Source: Lachnospiraceae bacterium
Lineage (GTDB): Bacteria > Bacillota_A > Clostridia > Lachnospirales > Lachnospiraceae
Length of the DNA: 13,700 nt
NCBI GenBank assembly: GCA_017437705.1
Contig: JAFRYJ010000031.1
Span: forward strand, 1 to 13,700
Direction: 5' to 3'
In this document: piece by piece, positions 1-8,261 of the stretch
Position numbering within the stretch: position 1 is the stretch's first letter
Layout: every line of letters starts with the position of its first letter
The notes under the pieces: generated by a model
Told to the model about the DNA's origin: nothing
Seen by the model: only the letters and a program-made list of their open reading frames with translations
The model's database searches: none
Translations under genes and position numbers: made by a program

Positions 1-14
1 AATACCTTTTTCAT
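1..14 (-). CDS. Start of an unidentified gene cut by the window edge
   Basis: On the minus strand an ATG at 14-12 begins M-K-K-V before the window ends. A purine-rich Shine-Dalgarno site (GAGGGAG, about 7 bases upstream, within 20-28) supports it as a real start. It lies about 50 bases beyond the stop of the SEC-C gene with no terminator between, so it probably continues the same transcript. Acetate kinase often follows pta in Clostridia and begins in a similar way, but four residues cannot identify it. That is only a guess. Confidence 0.5.
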
Positions 15-66
15 AATTCTTCTCCCTCTTTCATGTTGTTGGATCAATACACCGTAAACCGGTGCA

Positions 67-576
67 TCATGCATTTTTACCGCAGCAGTGTTTATATTTC
101 TTTCCGCTACCGCAGGGGCAGGGATCGTTCCTTCCGATCTTCTTGCCTTTAACAACGGTGGTGGAAAGCTTCTGCTCTTTGTAAAGCTCTTTTCTTCTTT
201 CCTCCGGGATCAGCGCATCCCACTGTTCAAGGTTATAAAGCCAGTCGGCCTTTGCCTTGACCATGTTCTTGTACAGCTTCTCCAGGTCGATGTCGATATT
301 TACTTCGGAATCCTCTTCGTAGGCATATGTGTCCGCAACAGGCTCCTTAAGGCTGTCGTTGATGCCGTCAAGGAAACCCGCAAAGATGACGGGAGTCATG
401 CCGTACTTTTCAGCCAGATCCTTAACAGTACCTTTAACAGGTTCCACAGGAGCTGTCAGAAGCTGCTCGTACACAGCCTGCTCCTGCTGATAATATGATA
501 CAAAAAATCTCTGCTGCGCGCCGGGATCTCCGGACATCTGATCAAGGGACTTGTCCCATTTCTTTAATAAACTCAT
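67..576 (-). CDS. Small SEC-C metal-binding motif protein
   Basis: A 169-residue cytosolic protein whose last 22 residues are a SEC-C motif: [13 protein letters not shown], with the C-x-C pair at 153/155 and the H-C-C at 163-165. This motif binds zinc. It is best known from the SecA tail, where it contacts SecB and ribosomes, but it also ends many small proteins of unknown role. The rest is charged and helical with no domain I recognise. An open frame extends upstream to 693, but the ATG at 576 is preferred: it has a Shine-Dalgarno site (AGAGGC) and lies 11 bases past the stop of the DUF4430 gene, whereas the extension would overlap that gene by over 100 bases. It appears to be in the pta transcript. 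The SEC-C assignment is firm; the function is unknown. Confidence 0.85.
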   Translation of the reverse strand: MSLLKKWDKSLDQMSGDPGAQQRFFVSYYQQEQAVYEQLLTAPVEPVKGTVKDLAEKYGMTPVIFAGFLDGINDSLKEPVADTYAYEEDSEVNIDIDLEKLYKNMVKAKADWLYNLEQWDALIPEERRKELYKEQKLSTTVVKGKKIGRNDPCPCGSGKKYKHCCGKNA

Positions 577-587
577 TTTCTGCCTCT

Positions 588-991
588 TTAAAAACCTTCC
601 GTAAATACGATCTCGATATTGTCGCCGTTCTTTATAGGGGTCTTGTCCGTTACGGTATCGATAAGGTTCCCGTTCCGGTACATGGCCCACCATTCATCCT
701 TGCTGATGTCGGCAAATTCTCCGTCCACGGTCTCGAACATGGTGCCCATGATGGCATCATCATAACCCGAGGCCAGTCCCTCTCCCGAAATAAGCGGCCC
801 GAGATATGTCTCCCTGGTCGTATAGGTGAACTCTTTCCTGCTTCCGTCGGAATGGACCACCGTTACCCTGATGTCCTTCAGAGTATCGTCCGTGTATTCT
901 TTAAGACGGAGCCACATTGCAACAGCCGCAGCCACAAGGACTACGGCTGTTATTATCCAAATTATCGTTTTTTTGTTTAATTCCCTGTTCA

Positions 992-992
<1 letters not shown>
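588..992 (-). CDS. Membrane-anchored DUF4430 domain protein
   Basis: A 134-residue protein with one N-terminal transmembrane segment (about residues 9-29, after a lysine-containing start) and an extracytoplasmic domain. The domain matches DUF4430, the fold of the transcobalamin C-terminal region. The signs are W-W at 101-102 followed by MYRNG, and a late PIKNGDNIE segment (119-127), as in the usual WW..Y.NG...I.dGD pattern. There is no cleavage site, so it is probably a membrane-tethered extracellular domain. Family members are found next to cobalamin or other small-molecule uptake proteins and in adhesins, but nothing here shows a ligand. Its ATG overlaps the pta stop (TAATG) and there is no strong Shine-Dalgarno site, so translation probably depends on ribosomes finishing pta. 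The pta frameshift would therefore be expected to reduce its expression. Confidence 0.8.
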
Positions 993-1968
<976 letters not shown>

Positions 1969-2045
1969 TGGAACTTCTCTCCTTTCAAATGGCGGCGGAA
2001 AGGTCTCTGAAACAGGGAGCTTTCCCATGCCGATAGTCACTTAAT

Positions 2046-2073
2046 ATTATACTGTAACAACGTATTATTTCAA
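2046..2073 (-). promoter_or_regulatory. Sigma-A-type promoter for pta
   Basis: On the minus strand, TTGAAA (2073-2068) and a perfect TATAAT (2051-2046) are separated by 16 bases. The -35 box overlaps the stop codon of the PAP2 gene. Transcription would start near 2039, giving an untranslated leader of about 70 bases. This rules out the ATG at 2040 as the pta start. pta is thus transcribed independently, although no terminator prevents read-through from pheST-PAP2. Confidence 0.7.
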
Positions 2074-2600
2074 TTGTTTTTTAGCTTCGGCTGTATCAGC
2101 CTGACTGCCGTGAAATATCCGATGAAAGCCGTAATAATACCTAACGCCGCACCGGCTAAGATGTCTGTGGGATAATGGACCCCGAGATACATTCTGGACA
2201 GCGAGACCAGAAAGGCGATCACGACCGCTGTTATTCCGGCTTTCTTTGGCAGCATTATGAGCATCACCACCGCCACTGCAAAACAGGCTCCCGCATGCCC
2301 TGAAGGGAAGCTGGGATCATTCGGCAGCCACCACGTGGCCGGCACAAGGCCTTCGATGACATCATAGGGCCGCGCCCTGTCCACGAGCGGTTTAATGATC
2401 ACATTGGTGCACAGTGCCTCGATCGCCAGTGAGATCCCTGCGGCTATACCGACGACCCTGTACTTTCTGATAAATATCATCACAAGGCAGCACAGTATCG
2501 CCACTATTCCGCCGGCTCCCAGCAGCGTGATCAGGTTCATGATCACGTTCCCGGCAGGAGTCCTCACGTCCTGAAACCATAAGAGAAACGCGGCTTCCAT
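2070..2600 (-). CDS. PAP2-family membrane phosphatase
   Basis: A 176-residue integral membrane protein of the type 2 phosphatidic acid phosphatase superfamily. It probably dephosphorylates a lipid phosphate such as undecaprenyl pyrophosphate or phosphatidylglycerophosphate at the membrane surface. All three signature motifs are present: K70-x6-R77-P78, P99-S-G-H102 and S135-R-x5-H142-x3-D146, with H102 and H142 as the expected catalytic histidines. Hydrophobic segments near 17-43, 48-68, 103-116, 122-140 and 146-166 fit the usual multi-span topology. Its ATG overlaps the pheT stop (TAATG), and its Shine-Dalgarno (GAGGAAG) lies in the last pheT codons, so it is translationally coupled to pheT. 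The link with tRNA charging is probably only positional. The substrate cannot be read from the sequence. Confidence 0.9.
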   Translation of the reverse strand: MEAAFLLWFQDVRTPAGNVIMNLITLLGAGGIVAILCCLVMIFIRKYRVVGIAAGISLAIEALCTNVIIKPLVDRARPYDVIEGLVPATWWLPNDPSFPSGHAGACFAVAVVMLIMLPKKAGITAVVIAFLVSLSRMYLGVHYPTDILAGAALGIITAFIGYFTAVRLIQPKLKNN

Positions 2601-5029
2601 TACTTCCTCAGCTCCATGCCCTTCTCTTCAAGGGTGCCGATGATATCGTCCATGATCTCAGTTACCTCTTTGTCCTCGAGGGTCCTGTCCTTTGCCCTGA
2701 AGGTGAGGTTGTATGCAACGGACTTGAGGCCTTCCTTTATCTGCTTGCCCTGATAGATATCGAAGAGTTCGAACTTCTCCAGAAGGCTCCTGCCCTTCTT
2801 CTTGATGATCTCCTCCACATCGCCCACGGGGATCTTCGCATCCATCGTAAGGCTGATGTCACGCTGGATCGCGGGATACTTGGCCAGGCCCTTATACTTG
2901 ATGACGAACTTCGCAGCGTCCCTGACATACCCGAGGTCGATCACGGCTATATAACAGTCCGTTCCGATACCGTAATTGTCGCACACGTCGGGATGTACGG
3001 CGCCGGCGTAACCGATCACCGTTCCGTTGTAAATGATGTCCGCCGACTGCAGCGGGTGCAGATAAGGCCTGTCTTCGGGACGTTTGTATGTAAGCTCCGT
3101 GATGCCGCACTTCTCCAGGAAGCTTTCCGCAGCTCCCTTCATAAGGAAGAAGTCAGCGTCGGCACCGTAGGCGCCCAGTGTGAACATGACCCTCTCGTCA
3201 GCGTATTCCGTTATCGGGAGCGCCTTGGGCAGATAGATCTTGGCCATCTCGAAGAGCCTTGCCTCTTTGTTCCTGTAATTGTAGTTGTTTGCAATGGATG
3301 TGAGCATGCCGTTAAGGGGCTGTGTCCTCATGATGGAGAAATCCTCTCCCAGAGGATTGGCGATCTTTACGGCCATGCGGATCCTGTCATCTGCGGGTAT
3401 AAGCAGCCTGTCGAAAACTCTGGGGCTCTCGAAGGAGAACGTCATGGATTCGCTGAAGCCGTAGCTTATGGCAGCGTTCCTTGCGATCTTCTGGATCCGG
3501 AAATCCTCGGAAAGCGTTCCCACGGTATCCTCCATTACGGGAAGCGTGGTGGGGATGTTGTCGTAGCCCGAGAATCTGGCCACCTCCTCCGCCAGGTCTG
3601 CATTTGCCACAAGATCCTGCCTGAAGGTGGGTACCGTAACTTCGTTTGTCGCCCTGTCCCATTTAAGCTCTATACGGTCAAAGATCTCAGCCATCTCGTC
3701 TTCTGAGATATCGGTCCCCAGCAGCGCGTTGGCCCTGGCGGGATCGAATCTGATGACCTTTTCTTCGTTCTTTACGGGATAAACGTCGACTGCGCCGCCG
3801 ACCACATCACCGGCGTCGAGGAGCTCCACCAGCTGGCAGGCCCTGTTGATGGCCTCCATGGTGAGGTTGGGATCCAGGCCCTTCTCGAACTTGCCCATGG
3901 CTTCGGTACGCATGCCCAGCCTTCTGCCTGCCTGACGTATATTCGTTCCGTTGAAGCATGCCGACTCCAGGAGCATCGTCCTGACATCGTCGGTGATCAT
4001 GGTGTTCTCGCCGCCCATGATGCCGGCCATGGCCACTTCTTTCTCACCGTCGCAGATCATAAGCGTATTGCTGTCGAGCACGTGCTCCTTGCCGTCCAGG
4101 GTGATGAACTTATCACCGTCAGCCGCTCTCTTGACTACGATCTTCTTTGACTCGATCCTGTCGTAATCAAAGGCGTGGAGGGGCTGGCCGTACTCGAGCA
4201 TTACGTAATTGGTAATATCCACTATGTTATTGATGGGACGCACGCCGCAGGCACCCAGCCTTCTCTGCATCCAGAGGGGCGACGGGGCAAGCCTTATGTT
4301 CTTAACGATCCTTGCAGTATACCTGGAGCAGAGATCTGCGTCCTTTATCTCAACGCTGATGTAGTCCTCAGCCTTTTCATCGTTCCCGGCCGCTGCAGCT
4401 TCGGGAAGGATGAATTCCTTTTTAAACGTGGCTGCCGCTTCCCTTGCGATGCCGATCACCGAATAGCAGTCCACCCTGTTTGATGTTACCTCGTACTCCA
4501 CAACATCATCGCGGAGGCCCATGGCGGCGATGGCATCATCGCCGGGCTTTACGCCGTAGGCGTCGCTGAATACGAAGACTCCGTCGTCAGGGGCGTCGGG
4601 ATAATAGTCCTTCGAGCTGCCCAGCTCTTCAACTGAACACATCATGCCGTCGCTCTCAACACCGCGCAGCTTGCCCTTTTTGATAGTGATGCCGTTCTCG
4701 GGATTGGGTGATCCGTCATGTCCGCCGGCCACCTTTCCGCCTGCAAGAACTACGGGGATAAGGTCCTGCTCCTTAACGTTGGGAGCACCGGTAACGATCT
4801 GGATGTCCCCGTCTCCGCCCACGTCCACCTGGCAGACAACAAGCTTCTCGGCGTCGGGATGGGGATCGATCCTGTCGATCCTGCCGACAACTATGTTTTC
4901 GAGGTTCTTATCAAGTTTCTTATATCCTTCGACCTTTGTTCCGGACAGCGTCATGGCGTCGCAGTATTCCTTTATCGAAACGTCAAGGCCGGGTACATAT
5001 TCTTTTATCCATGATACAGGTGTATCCAT
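2600..5029 (-). CDS. pheT: Phenylalanine--tRNA ligase, beta subunit
   Basis: An 809-residue beta subunit of the cytosolic alpha2-beta2 enzyme that charges tRNA-Phe. Length and domain order are normal for Firmicutes. After an N-terminal segment beginning MDTPVSWIKEYVPG comes the tRNA-binding OB-fold domain (about 42-155, with VVGRIDRIDPHPDAEKL and VTGAPNV). The B3/B4 editing domain follows (about 215-395, including NNIVDITNYVMLEYGQPLHA), then B5 (about 410-480), the catalytic-like core (about 490-690) and a C-terminal FDX-ACB anticodon-binding domain (about 715-808, starting near KYPAIQRDISLT). The ATG at 5029 has an AAGGAG site (5042-5037) at good spacing. The gene follows pheS by 26 bases and shares its T-box control. 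Nothing is missing. Confidence 0.97.
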   Translation of the reverse strand: MDTPVSWIKEYVPGLDVSIKEYCDAMTLSGTKVEGYKKLDKNLENIVVGRIDRIDPHPDAEKLVVCQVDVGGDGDIQIVTGAPNVKEQDLIPVVLAGGKVAGGHDGSPNPENGITIKKGKLRGVESDGMMCSVEELGSSKDYYPDAPDDGVFVFSDAYGVKPGDDAIAAMGLRDDVVEYEVTSNRVDCYSVIGIAREAAATFKKEFILPEAAAAGNDEKAEDYISVEIKDADLCSRYTARIVKNIRLAPSPLWMQRRLGACGVRPINNIVDITNYVMLEYGQPLHAFDYDRIESKKIVVKRAADGDKFITLDGKEHVLDSNTLMICDGEKEVAMAGIMGGENTMITDDVRTMLLESACFNGTNIRQAGRRLGMRTEAMGKFEKGLDPNLTMEAINRACQLVELLDAGDVVGGAVDVYPVKNEEKVIRFDPARANALLGTDISEDEMAEIFDRIELKWDRATNEVTVPTFRQDLVANADLAEEVARFSGYDNIPTTLPVMEDTVGTLSEDFRIQKIARNAAISYGFSESMTFSFESPRVFDRLLIPADDRIRMAVKIANPLGEDFSIMRTQPLNGMLTSIANNYNYRNKEARLFEMAKIYLPKALPITEYADERVMFTLGAYGADADFFLMKGAAESFLEKCGITELTYKRPEDRPYLHPLQSADIIYNGTVIGYAGAVHPDVCDNYGIGTDCYIAVIDLGYVRDAAKFVIKYKGLAKYPAIQRDISLTMDAKIPVGDVEEIIKKKGRSLLEKFELFDIYQGKQIKEGLKSVAYNLTFRAKDRTLEDKEVTEIMDDIIGTLEEKGMELRK

Positions 5030-5055
5030 ATTCTTTCTCCTTCCTCTGACTTTCT

Positions 5056-6069
5056 TTAGAACTGCTCAAGGAATCTGACATCGTTCTCGTAAAGCAGACG
5101 CATGTCGTCGATCTCGTATTTAAGAAGCGCTATCCTCTCCAGACCCATGCCGAAAGCGAATCCCGTATACTCGTTGGGATCTACTCCGCAGATCTCCAGC
5201 ACGTGGGGATGTACCATACCGCATCCCAGGATCTCGATCCAGCCCTCGCCCTTGCACATACGGCAGCCCTTGCCGCCGCACTTGAAGCAGGTAACGTCAA
5301 CCTCTGCGCTGGGCTCTGTGAACGGGAAATGATGAGGTCTGAATTTTACCTTCGTGTTCTCACCGAACATCCTTCTGGCGAACTCCGCCAGGGTGCCCTT
5401 GAGATCCGCAAAGGTGATGTGCTTATCCACCACAAGACCCTCTATCTGATGGAAGCAGGGCGAATGGGTAGCGTCCACTTCGTCCGACCTGTAAACACGG
5501 CCGGGCGCGATCATCTTGATGGGAAGAGGCCTTGTCTCCATGGCGTGGATCTGTGTGCCCGATGTCTGTGTACGGAGCAGTATATCCTTCGTGATGTAAA
5601 ACGTATCCTGCTCGTCCTTGGCCGGATGGCCTTCGGGTATGTTGAGGGCCTCAAAGTTGTAATAATCAAACTCTATCTCAGGGCCGTCCATTACCTCGTA
5701 GCCCATGCCCACAAAGATATCCTCAATCTCCTCCAGGGCCAGGGTATTGGGGTGTCTGTGACCGTATCTTATCTTCTTTGCGGGAAGGGTGATGTCGATC
5801 TCCTCGGACTGGATCTTCTTCTCCCTTTCCTTTTTTGCGATCGCCGAAAGCGTTTCGTCAATAGCTTCCTCGATCTTCTTCCTGGCGTTGTTCACTGCCT
5901 GGCCGAAGACGGGCTTCTCCTCTGCGGAAAGGTCCTTCATCTGCTTCATAAGGCCAGTGATCTCGCCCTTTTTGCCGAGATACTTTACCCTGAACTCGTT
6001 CAGGGCATTGGAATCCGACAGGGACTTAAGCTCTTCCAGAGCTTTTTCCATGATCTCTTGCGGTTTCAT
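5056..6069 (-). CDS. pheS: Phenylalanine--tRNA ligase, alpha subunit
   Basis: A 337-residue catalytic alpha subunit of phenylalanyl-tRNA synthetase, a class II enzyme. Residues 1-90 form the charged helical N-terminal arm that contacts tRNA. The catalytic domain begins near residue 100. Motif 2 is at about 188-212 ([19 protein letters not shown]) and motif 3 at about 303-318 ([16 protein letters not shown]). Between them, C261-x2-C264-x4-C269-x2-C272 forms a cysteine knuckle like the one seen in many Firmicute PheS proteins. The ATG at 6069 has a very strong Shine-Dalgarno (AGGAGGAG, 6083-6076). The gene is first in pheS-pheT-PAP2 and is controlled by the T-box leader at 6289-6522, so expression should rise when tRNA-Phe is uncharged. 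The 220 bases between the T-box terminator and this start are unusually long. Confidence 0.97.
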   Translation of the reverse strand: MKPQEIMEKALEELKSLSDSNALNEFRVKYLGKKGEITGLMKQMKDLSAEEKPVFGQAVNNARKKIEEAIDETLSAIAKKEREKKIQSEEIDITLPAKKIRYGHRHPNTLALEEIEDIFVGMGYEVMDGPEIEFDYYNFEALNIPEGHPAKDEQDTFYITKDILLRTQTSGTQIHAMETRPLPIKMIAPGRVYRSDEVDATHSPCFHQIEGLVVDKHITFADLKGTLAEFARRMFGENTKVKFRPHHFPFTEPSAEVDVTCFKCGGKGCRMCKGEGWIEILGCGMVHPHVLEICGVDPNEYTGFAFGMGLERIALLKYEIDDMRLLYENDVRFLEQF

Positions 6070-6100
6070 TAAAAACTCCTCCTGTAATATATTGGATCTG

Positions 6101-6278
6101 TGCAGGGCTTTTTATGCGAGACGCCAGCCTGTCAATCAAAGTCTGCAGGCATCGTCTGCTTAAGTTGTCTTTGCTTCTGCATGCCTGCTGACTTTGTGCG
6201 CGCGAGCAGAGGCACGAAGTGCTTTCCTTTGCTGCGAGCTGCGCATCCCGCGCGGCAGCGCTTTTTATGTGAGGCGCC
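6101..6278 (-). repeat. Repeat-bearing insert between the T-box terminator and pheS
   Basis: A 25-base block at 6101-6125 recurs at 6254-6278 with 21 of 25 bases identical. It centres on GCTTTTTATG and ends CGCC (plus-strand reading). Between the copies is a long inverted repeat: 6138-6152 against 6181-6195, 14 of 15 bases complementary, with a 28-base loop. Near copy B there is also a GC-rich stretch. No conserved coding sequence is visible. A plus-strand open frame through it only translates the repeats twice (FLCETPA and FLCEAPA). It resembles a small non-coding dispersed repeat inserted in the leader; this is inference from structure alone. Confidence 0.55.
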
Positions 6279-6288
6279 GGCCGAACAT

Positions 6289-6313
6289 AAAAAAGGCCCT
6301 GACGTAGTCAGGG
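6289..6313 (-). terminator. T-box regulated intrinsic terminator
   Basis: On the minus strand CCCTGAC (6313-6307), loop TAC, GTCAGGG (6303-6297), then CC and six T residues (6294-6289). It follows the T-box sequence at the standard distance. Beyond the T run, an alternative hairpin is possible in read-through RNA: CTTTTTTATGT with ACATAAAAAG about 15 bases later. Confidence 0.92.
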
Positions 6314-6522
6314 ACGAATTATCGCGGTACCACCCTTGTTCCGGAATATTCTAATATTCCGGCCCTCTTTCGGATTAACGCTCCGTACACGTCGCTCCCT
6401 ACATATCAGAAGCGCGGCTCCGGTGTGAAATTAAATGAGATACGTTGCCGGATCCATCGCAGCATACAGGATCCTCTCTGACGGGCGTAAAACATCTTTT
6501 GCACCTTCTATGCCTTTAACAA
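6289..6522 (-). promoter_or_regulatory. Phenylalanine T-box riboswitch leader
   Basis: A tRNA-sensing leader that lets transcription continue into pheST when tRNA-Phe is uncharged. The T-box sequence AAGGGTGGTACCGCG is at 6337-6323 and contains the TGG that pairs with the free tRNA acceptor end. Stem I is closed by AGAAG (6509-6505) with CTTCT (6412-6408). Its distal part has the AGAGAGGATCC / GCGATGGATCC pattern typical of the AG-bulge region. A UUC at 6429-6427, followed by A, sits where the specifier codon is expected and matches phenylalanine. A further hairpin (GGAATAT / ATATTCC, 6360-6343) precedes the antiterminator. The leader ends in the terminator at 6313-6289, which competes with the antiterminator for its CCCT strand. 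Confidence 0.93.
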
Positions 6523-6528
6523 AAGGAT

Positions 6529-6556
6529 ATTCTATCATATAGAGAAAAAAAGTCAA
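6529..6556 (-). promoter_or_regulatory. Promoter of the pheST T-box transcript
   Basis: On the minus strand TTGACT (6556-6551) and TAGAAT (6534-6529) are 16 bases apart, each one or two bases from consensus. The predicted start near 6522 is just upstream of stem I of the T-box, as expected. Confidence 0.75.
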
Positions 6557-6591
6557 GCCGGCGGCCGGCAAAATGCCCCATTCCTCTTTCC

Positions 6592-6620
6592 TTGCCTCAC
6601 GGGCTTTCAGGTGATAAAAT
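6592..6620 (+). promoter_or_regulatory. Promoter for the yihY-like / LUD gene pair
   Basis: TTGCCT (6592-6597) and TAAAAT (6615-6620) are separated by 17 bases. Transcription would start near 6627, about 14 bases before the ATG at 6641. The possible GTG start at 6611 lies inside this promoter, which argues against it. The site is divergent from the T-box promoter, with about 35 bases between the two -35 boxes. Confidence 0.55.
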
Positions 6621-6640
6621 CTTTACAAACGGTGAACACA

Positions 6641-7510
6641 ATGAAGGCAAAGATAAAGCAGTTTTTCCTGGATCTCCTGGAGATATATACAAAAAAGAGA
6701 ATAGCCTCATCGGCGGCGCAGTGCGCATTCTGGATCATCCTGGCGGTGATCCCCTTTGTGATGCTTGTCATGCTTGTATTCAAAAGGCTGCCGGTGGACC
6801 AGTCCAGCCTGATGGGTTTCATCGAGTATTATTTCCCGGGCGAAAGTGCGGATTCCATCATGAGCGTTACGGAAAGCATGACCCGCAACACCAATCCGGC
6901 AGTACTTGTAATAGCCATCATCGGCGCGCTATGGACATCATCAAAGGCAATGCTTTCCATCAGGCAGGGACTGAACGAGATCTACGGTGTCAGGGAGACC
7001 AGAAGCTTTCTGTATGTAAGGCTTATCGGCTTCCTGTACGTGCTGCTCTTCGCCGCCGCCCTGGTGATCACGCTGATCTTCATGGGTATGGGAAACAGGG
7101 TATTCTTAAAGATACTGTCATATATACCCTTCGTAAGCACCAACGGCATCGTGGTATGGGTGCTGCGGCTGCTGCTTTCCATCATCGTGCTGAGCTTCCT
7201 GTTCATGCTGTTCTACACCTTCTTCTCCAACCAGAAGCAGAAGTTCCTTTTCCAGTTTCCGGGAGCGCTGGTGGCCAGCATCGGATGGGTGTTTCTTTCA
7301 TACATTTTTTCATTCTATTTCGACAACACGGACAATCTGACATACATTTACGGCAGTCTCGCCAGCCTGATGATGCTGCTTTTGTGGCTGGTCACCTGCC
7401 TGTATGCATTTTTCATAGGAGCTGCAGTTAATTCAATACGTGCGACCAATGCCAAGCGCAGGCGCAGAGCGGAAATGGAGGTTCAGGAAGAAAATGGAGC
7501 TGTGCTTTAG
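6641..7510 (+). CDS. YihY/BrkB-family integral membrane protein
   Basis: A 289-residue inner-membrane protein of the YihY (BrkB, once called ribonuclease BN) family. About six transmembrane segments lie near 24-47, 86-102, 126-148, 170-194, 206-226 and 240-262. Family-like features are the amphipathic start (MKAKIKQFFLDLLEIYTKKR), the A-A-x-x-A-F-W opening of the first helix, and IYGSLASLMMLLLWL followed by a helix ending A-A-V-N before a basic tail (KRRRR). The biochemical role of the family is not settled; transport or envelope functions have been suggested, and the RNase name came from a misassignment. The ATG at 6641, with GGTGA five bases upstream, is preferred over the in-frame GTG at 6611. 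The end overlaps the LUD gene by 17 bases, so the two form an operon. Confidence 0.88.
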   Translation: MKAKIKQFFLDLLEIYTKKRIASSAAQCAFWIILAVIPFVMLVMLVFKRLPVDQSSLMGFIEYYFPGESADSIMSVTESMTRNTNPAVLVIAIIGALWTSSKAMLSIRQGLNEIYGVRETRSFLYVRLIGFLYVLLFAAALVITLIFMGMGNRVFLKILSYIPFVSTNGIVVWVLRLLLSIIVLSFLFMLFYTFFSNQKQKFLFQFPGALVASIGWVFLSYIFSFYFDNTDNLTYIYGSLASLMMLLLWLVTCLYAFFIGAAVNSIRATNAKRRRRAEMEVQEENGAVL

Positions 7511-8123
7511 CAAAGAGAAGATCGACGATATCATTAAGGAACTGGGAAAAAGGAACATGACGGGCTATTACGCCGAAACGTCAGACGATGCGAAAAAGCT
7601 GGTGCTGGATCTCGTGCCTGAGGGTGCCACTTTCTCCGGCGGCGGCAGCATGACCGTTCAGGGAATGGGCTTATATGATGCCCTTCGGGAAAAGGGATGT
7701 GAGTTTATCGACTACATGGCAAAAAGAGGCACTCCCGAATATAAGGAGATGTATGCAAAGGCAACGGTATGCGACTGGTTCTTCATGAGCACCAATGCCA
7801 TGACAGAGGACGGCATGCTCGTCAACATCGACGGTTCGGGAAACCGCGTCGCAAATCTTATTCACGGACCTGAACACGTCATCATCGTGACCGGTATCAA
7901 CAAGATCTGCCCCGATCTGGACAGCGCTGTATACAGGGCCAGGAACATCGCATCACCGCCCAACTGCAGACGGCTCAACAAGAAGACCCCCTGCGTTGTA
8001 ACGGACAAGTGCGAGGACTGCTTCTCTCCCGACTGTATCTGCAACCAGTTCGTCATTACGAGAAGGAGCAGGAACCTCGGCAGGATCTTTGTGATCATTG
8101 TAAATGAGGAACTGGGGTTCTGA
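7494..8123 (+). CDS. LUD-domain (DUF162, LutC/YkgG-like) protein
   Basis: A 209-residue cytosolic protein of the LUD family, which includes the LutB and LutC subunits of lactate oxidation. It is the short stand-alone form common in Clostridia. Diagnostic parts are SGGGSMTVQGMGL (48-60), MLVNIDGSGNRVANLIHGPEHV (about 108-129), GINKICPDLDSAVYRAR (134-150) and SPPNCRRLNKKTPC (154-167). The tail carries six cysteines (158, 167, 173, 176, 181, 183) that could bind a metal or Fe-S cluster; such a cysteine-rich end is usual for this subgroup. No lutA or lutB is adjacent, so lactate use cannot be concluded. The ATG at 7494 has AGGAAG upstream and lies within the end of the YihY-like gene. An in-frame ATG at 7440 is deeper in that gene and lacks such a site. 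Confidence 0.88.
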   Translation: MELCFSKEKIDDIIKELGKRNMTGYYAETSDDAKKLVLDLVPEGATFSGGGSMTVQGMGLYDALREKGCEFIDYMAKRGTPEYKEMYAKATVCDWFFMSTNAMTEDGMLVNIDGSGNRVANLIHGPEHVIIVTGINKICPDLDSAVYRARNIASPPNCRRLNKKTPCVVTDKCEDCFSPDCICNQFVITRRSRNLGRIFVIIVNEELGF

Positions 8124-8173
8124 GGCATAAAACAGCAGTTTGCGGATCAGGATCCAACACTATTCCAAGGATA

Positions 8174-8210
8174 AAAGCTTCGGGCGCCGGAAAATGCCCG
8201 GAGCTTTATT
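8174..8210 (+). terminator. Intrinsic terminator after the LUD gene
   Basis: AAAGCTTCGGGC (8174-8185) pairs with GCCCGGAGCTTT (8196-8207): 12 pairs including one T-G wobble, with a 10-base loop. A weak T-rich tail (ATTATTTG) follows. It separates the yihY-LUD operon from vapBC. Confidence 0.7.
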
Positions 8211-8212
8211 AT

Positions 8213-8242
8213 TTGACTAACGTATATACTTATGTATATACT
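8213..8242 (+). promoter_or_regulatory. vapBC promoter with palindromic operator
   Basis: TTGACT (8213-8218) and TATACT (8237-8242) are 18 bases apart. Covering the spacer and the -10 box is GTATATAC-TTAT-GTATATAC (8222-8241), two self-complementary half sites with matching spacing. VapB antitoxins typically bind such palindromes and repress their own operon, with VapC as co-repressor. The position fits autoregulation. Confidence 0.7.
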
Positions 8243-8261
8243 ATTTACGGAGGTGATGAAT

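Noticed and set aside
577..693. 39-residue N-terminal extension of the SEC-C protein
   Set aside because: It would lie entirely inside the DUF4430 gene; the ATG at 576 has its own ribosome site.
901..991. Extension of the pta frame past the conserved stop, giving a 355-residue product with a cysteine-rich tail
   Set aside because: The tail is out-of-frame translation of the pta end and the DUF4430 start; the conserved C-terminus is in another frame and stops at 992.
2993..3706. 237-codon plus-strand open frame opposite pheT
   Set aside because: Antisense shadow of pheT with no family resemblance or ribosome site.
5203..6072. Long open frame on the plus strand, 289 codons, opposite pheS
   Set aside because: It is antisense to a highly conserved gene, has no recognisable domain, and reflects codon bias of the real strand.
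6138..6195. Long inverted repeat in the pheS leader as a second terminator
   Set aside because: No T run follows on the minus strand, and termination here would block pheST permanently.
6100..6354. 84-codon plus-strand open frame with repeated FLCETPA / FLCEAPA
   Set aside because: It runs through the T-box and its insert on the opposite strand. The peptide repeat is only the translation of the DNA repeat.
6611..6640. GTG start for the YihY-like protein
   Set aside because: It overlaps the predicted -10 box and lacks a ribosome site; the downstream ATG gives the usual N-terminus.
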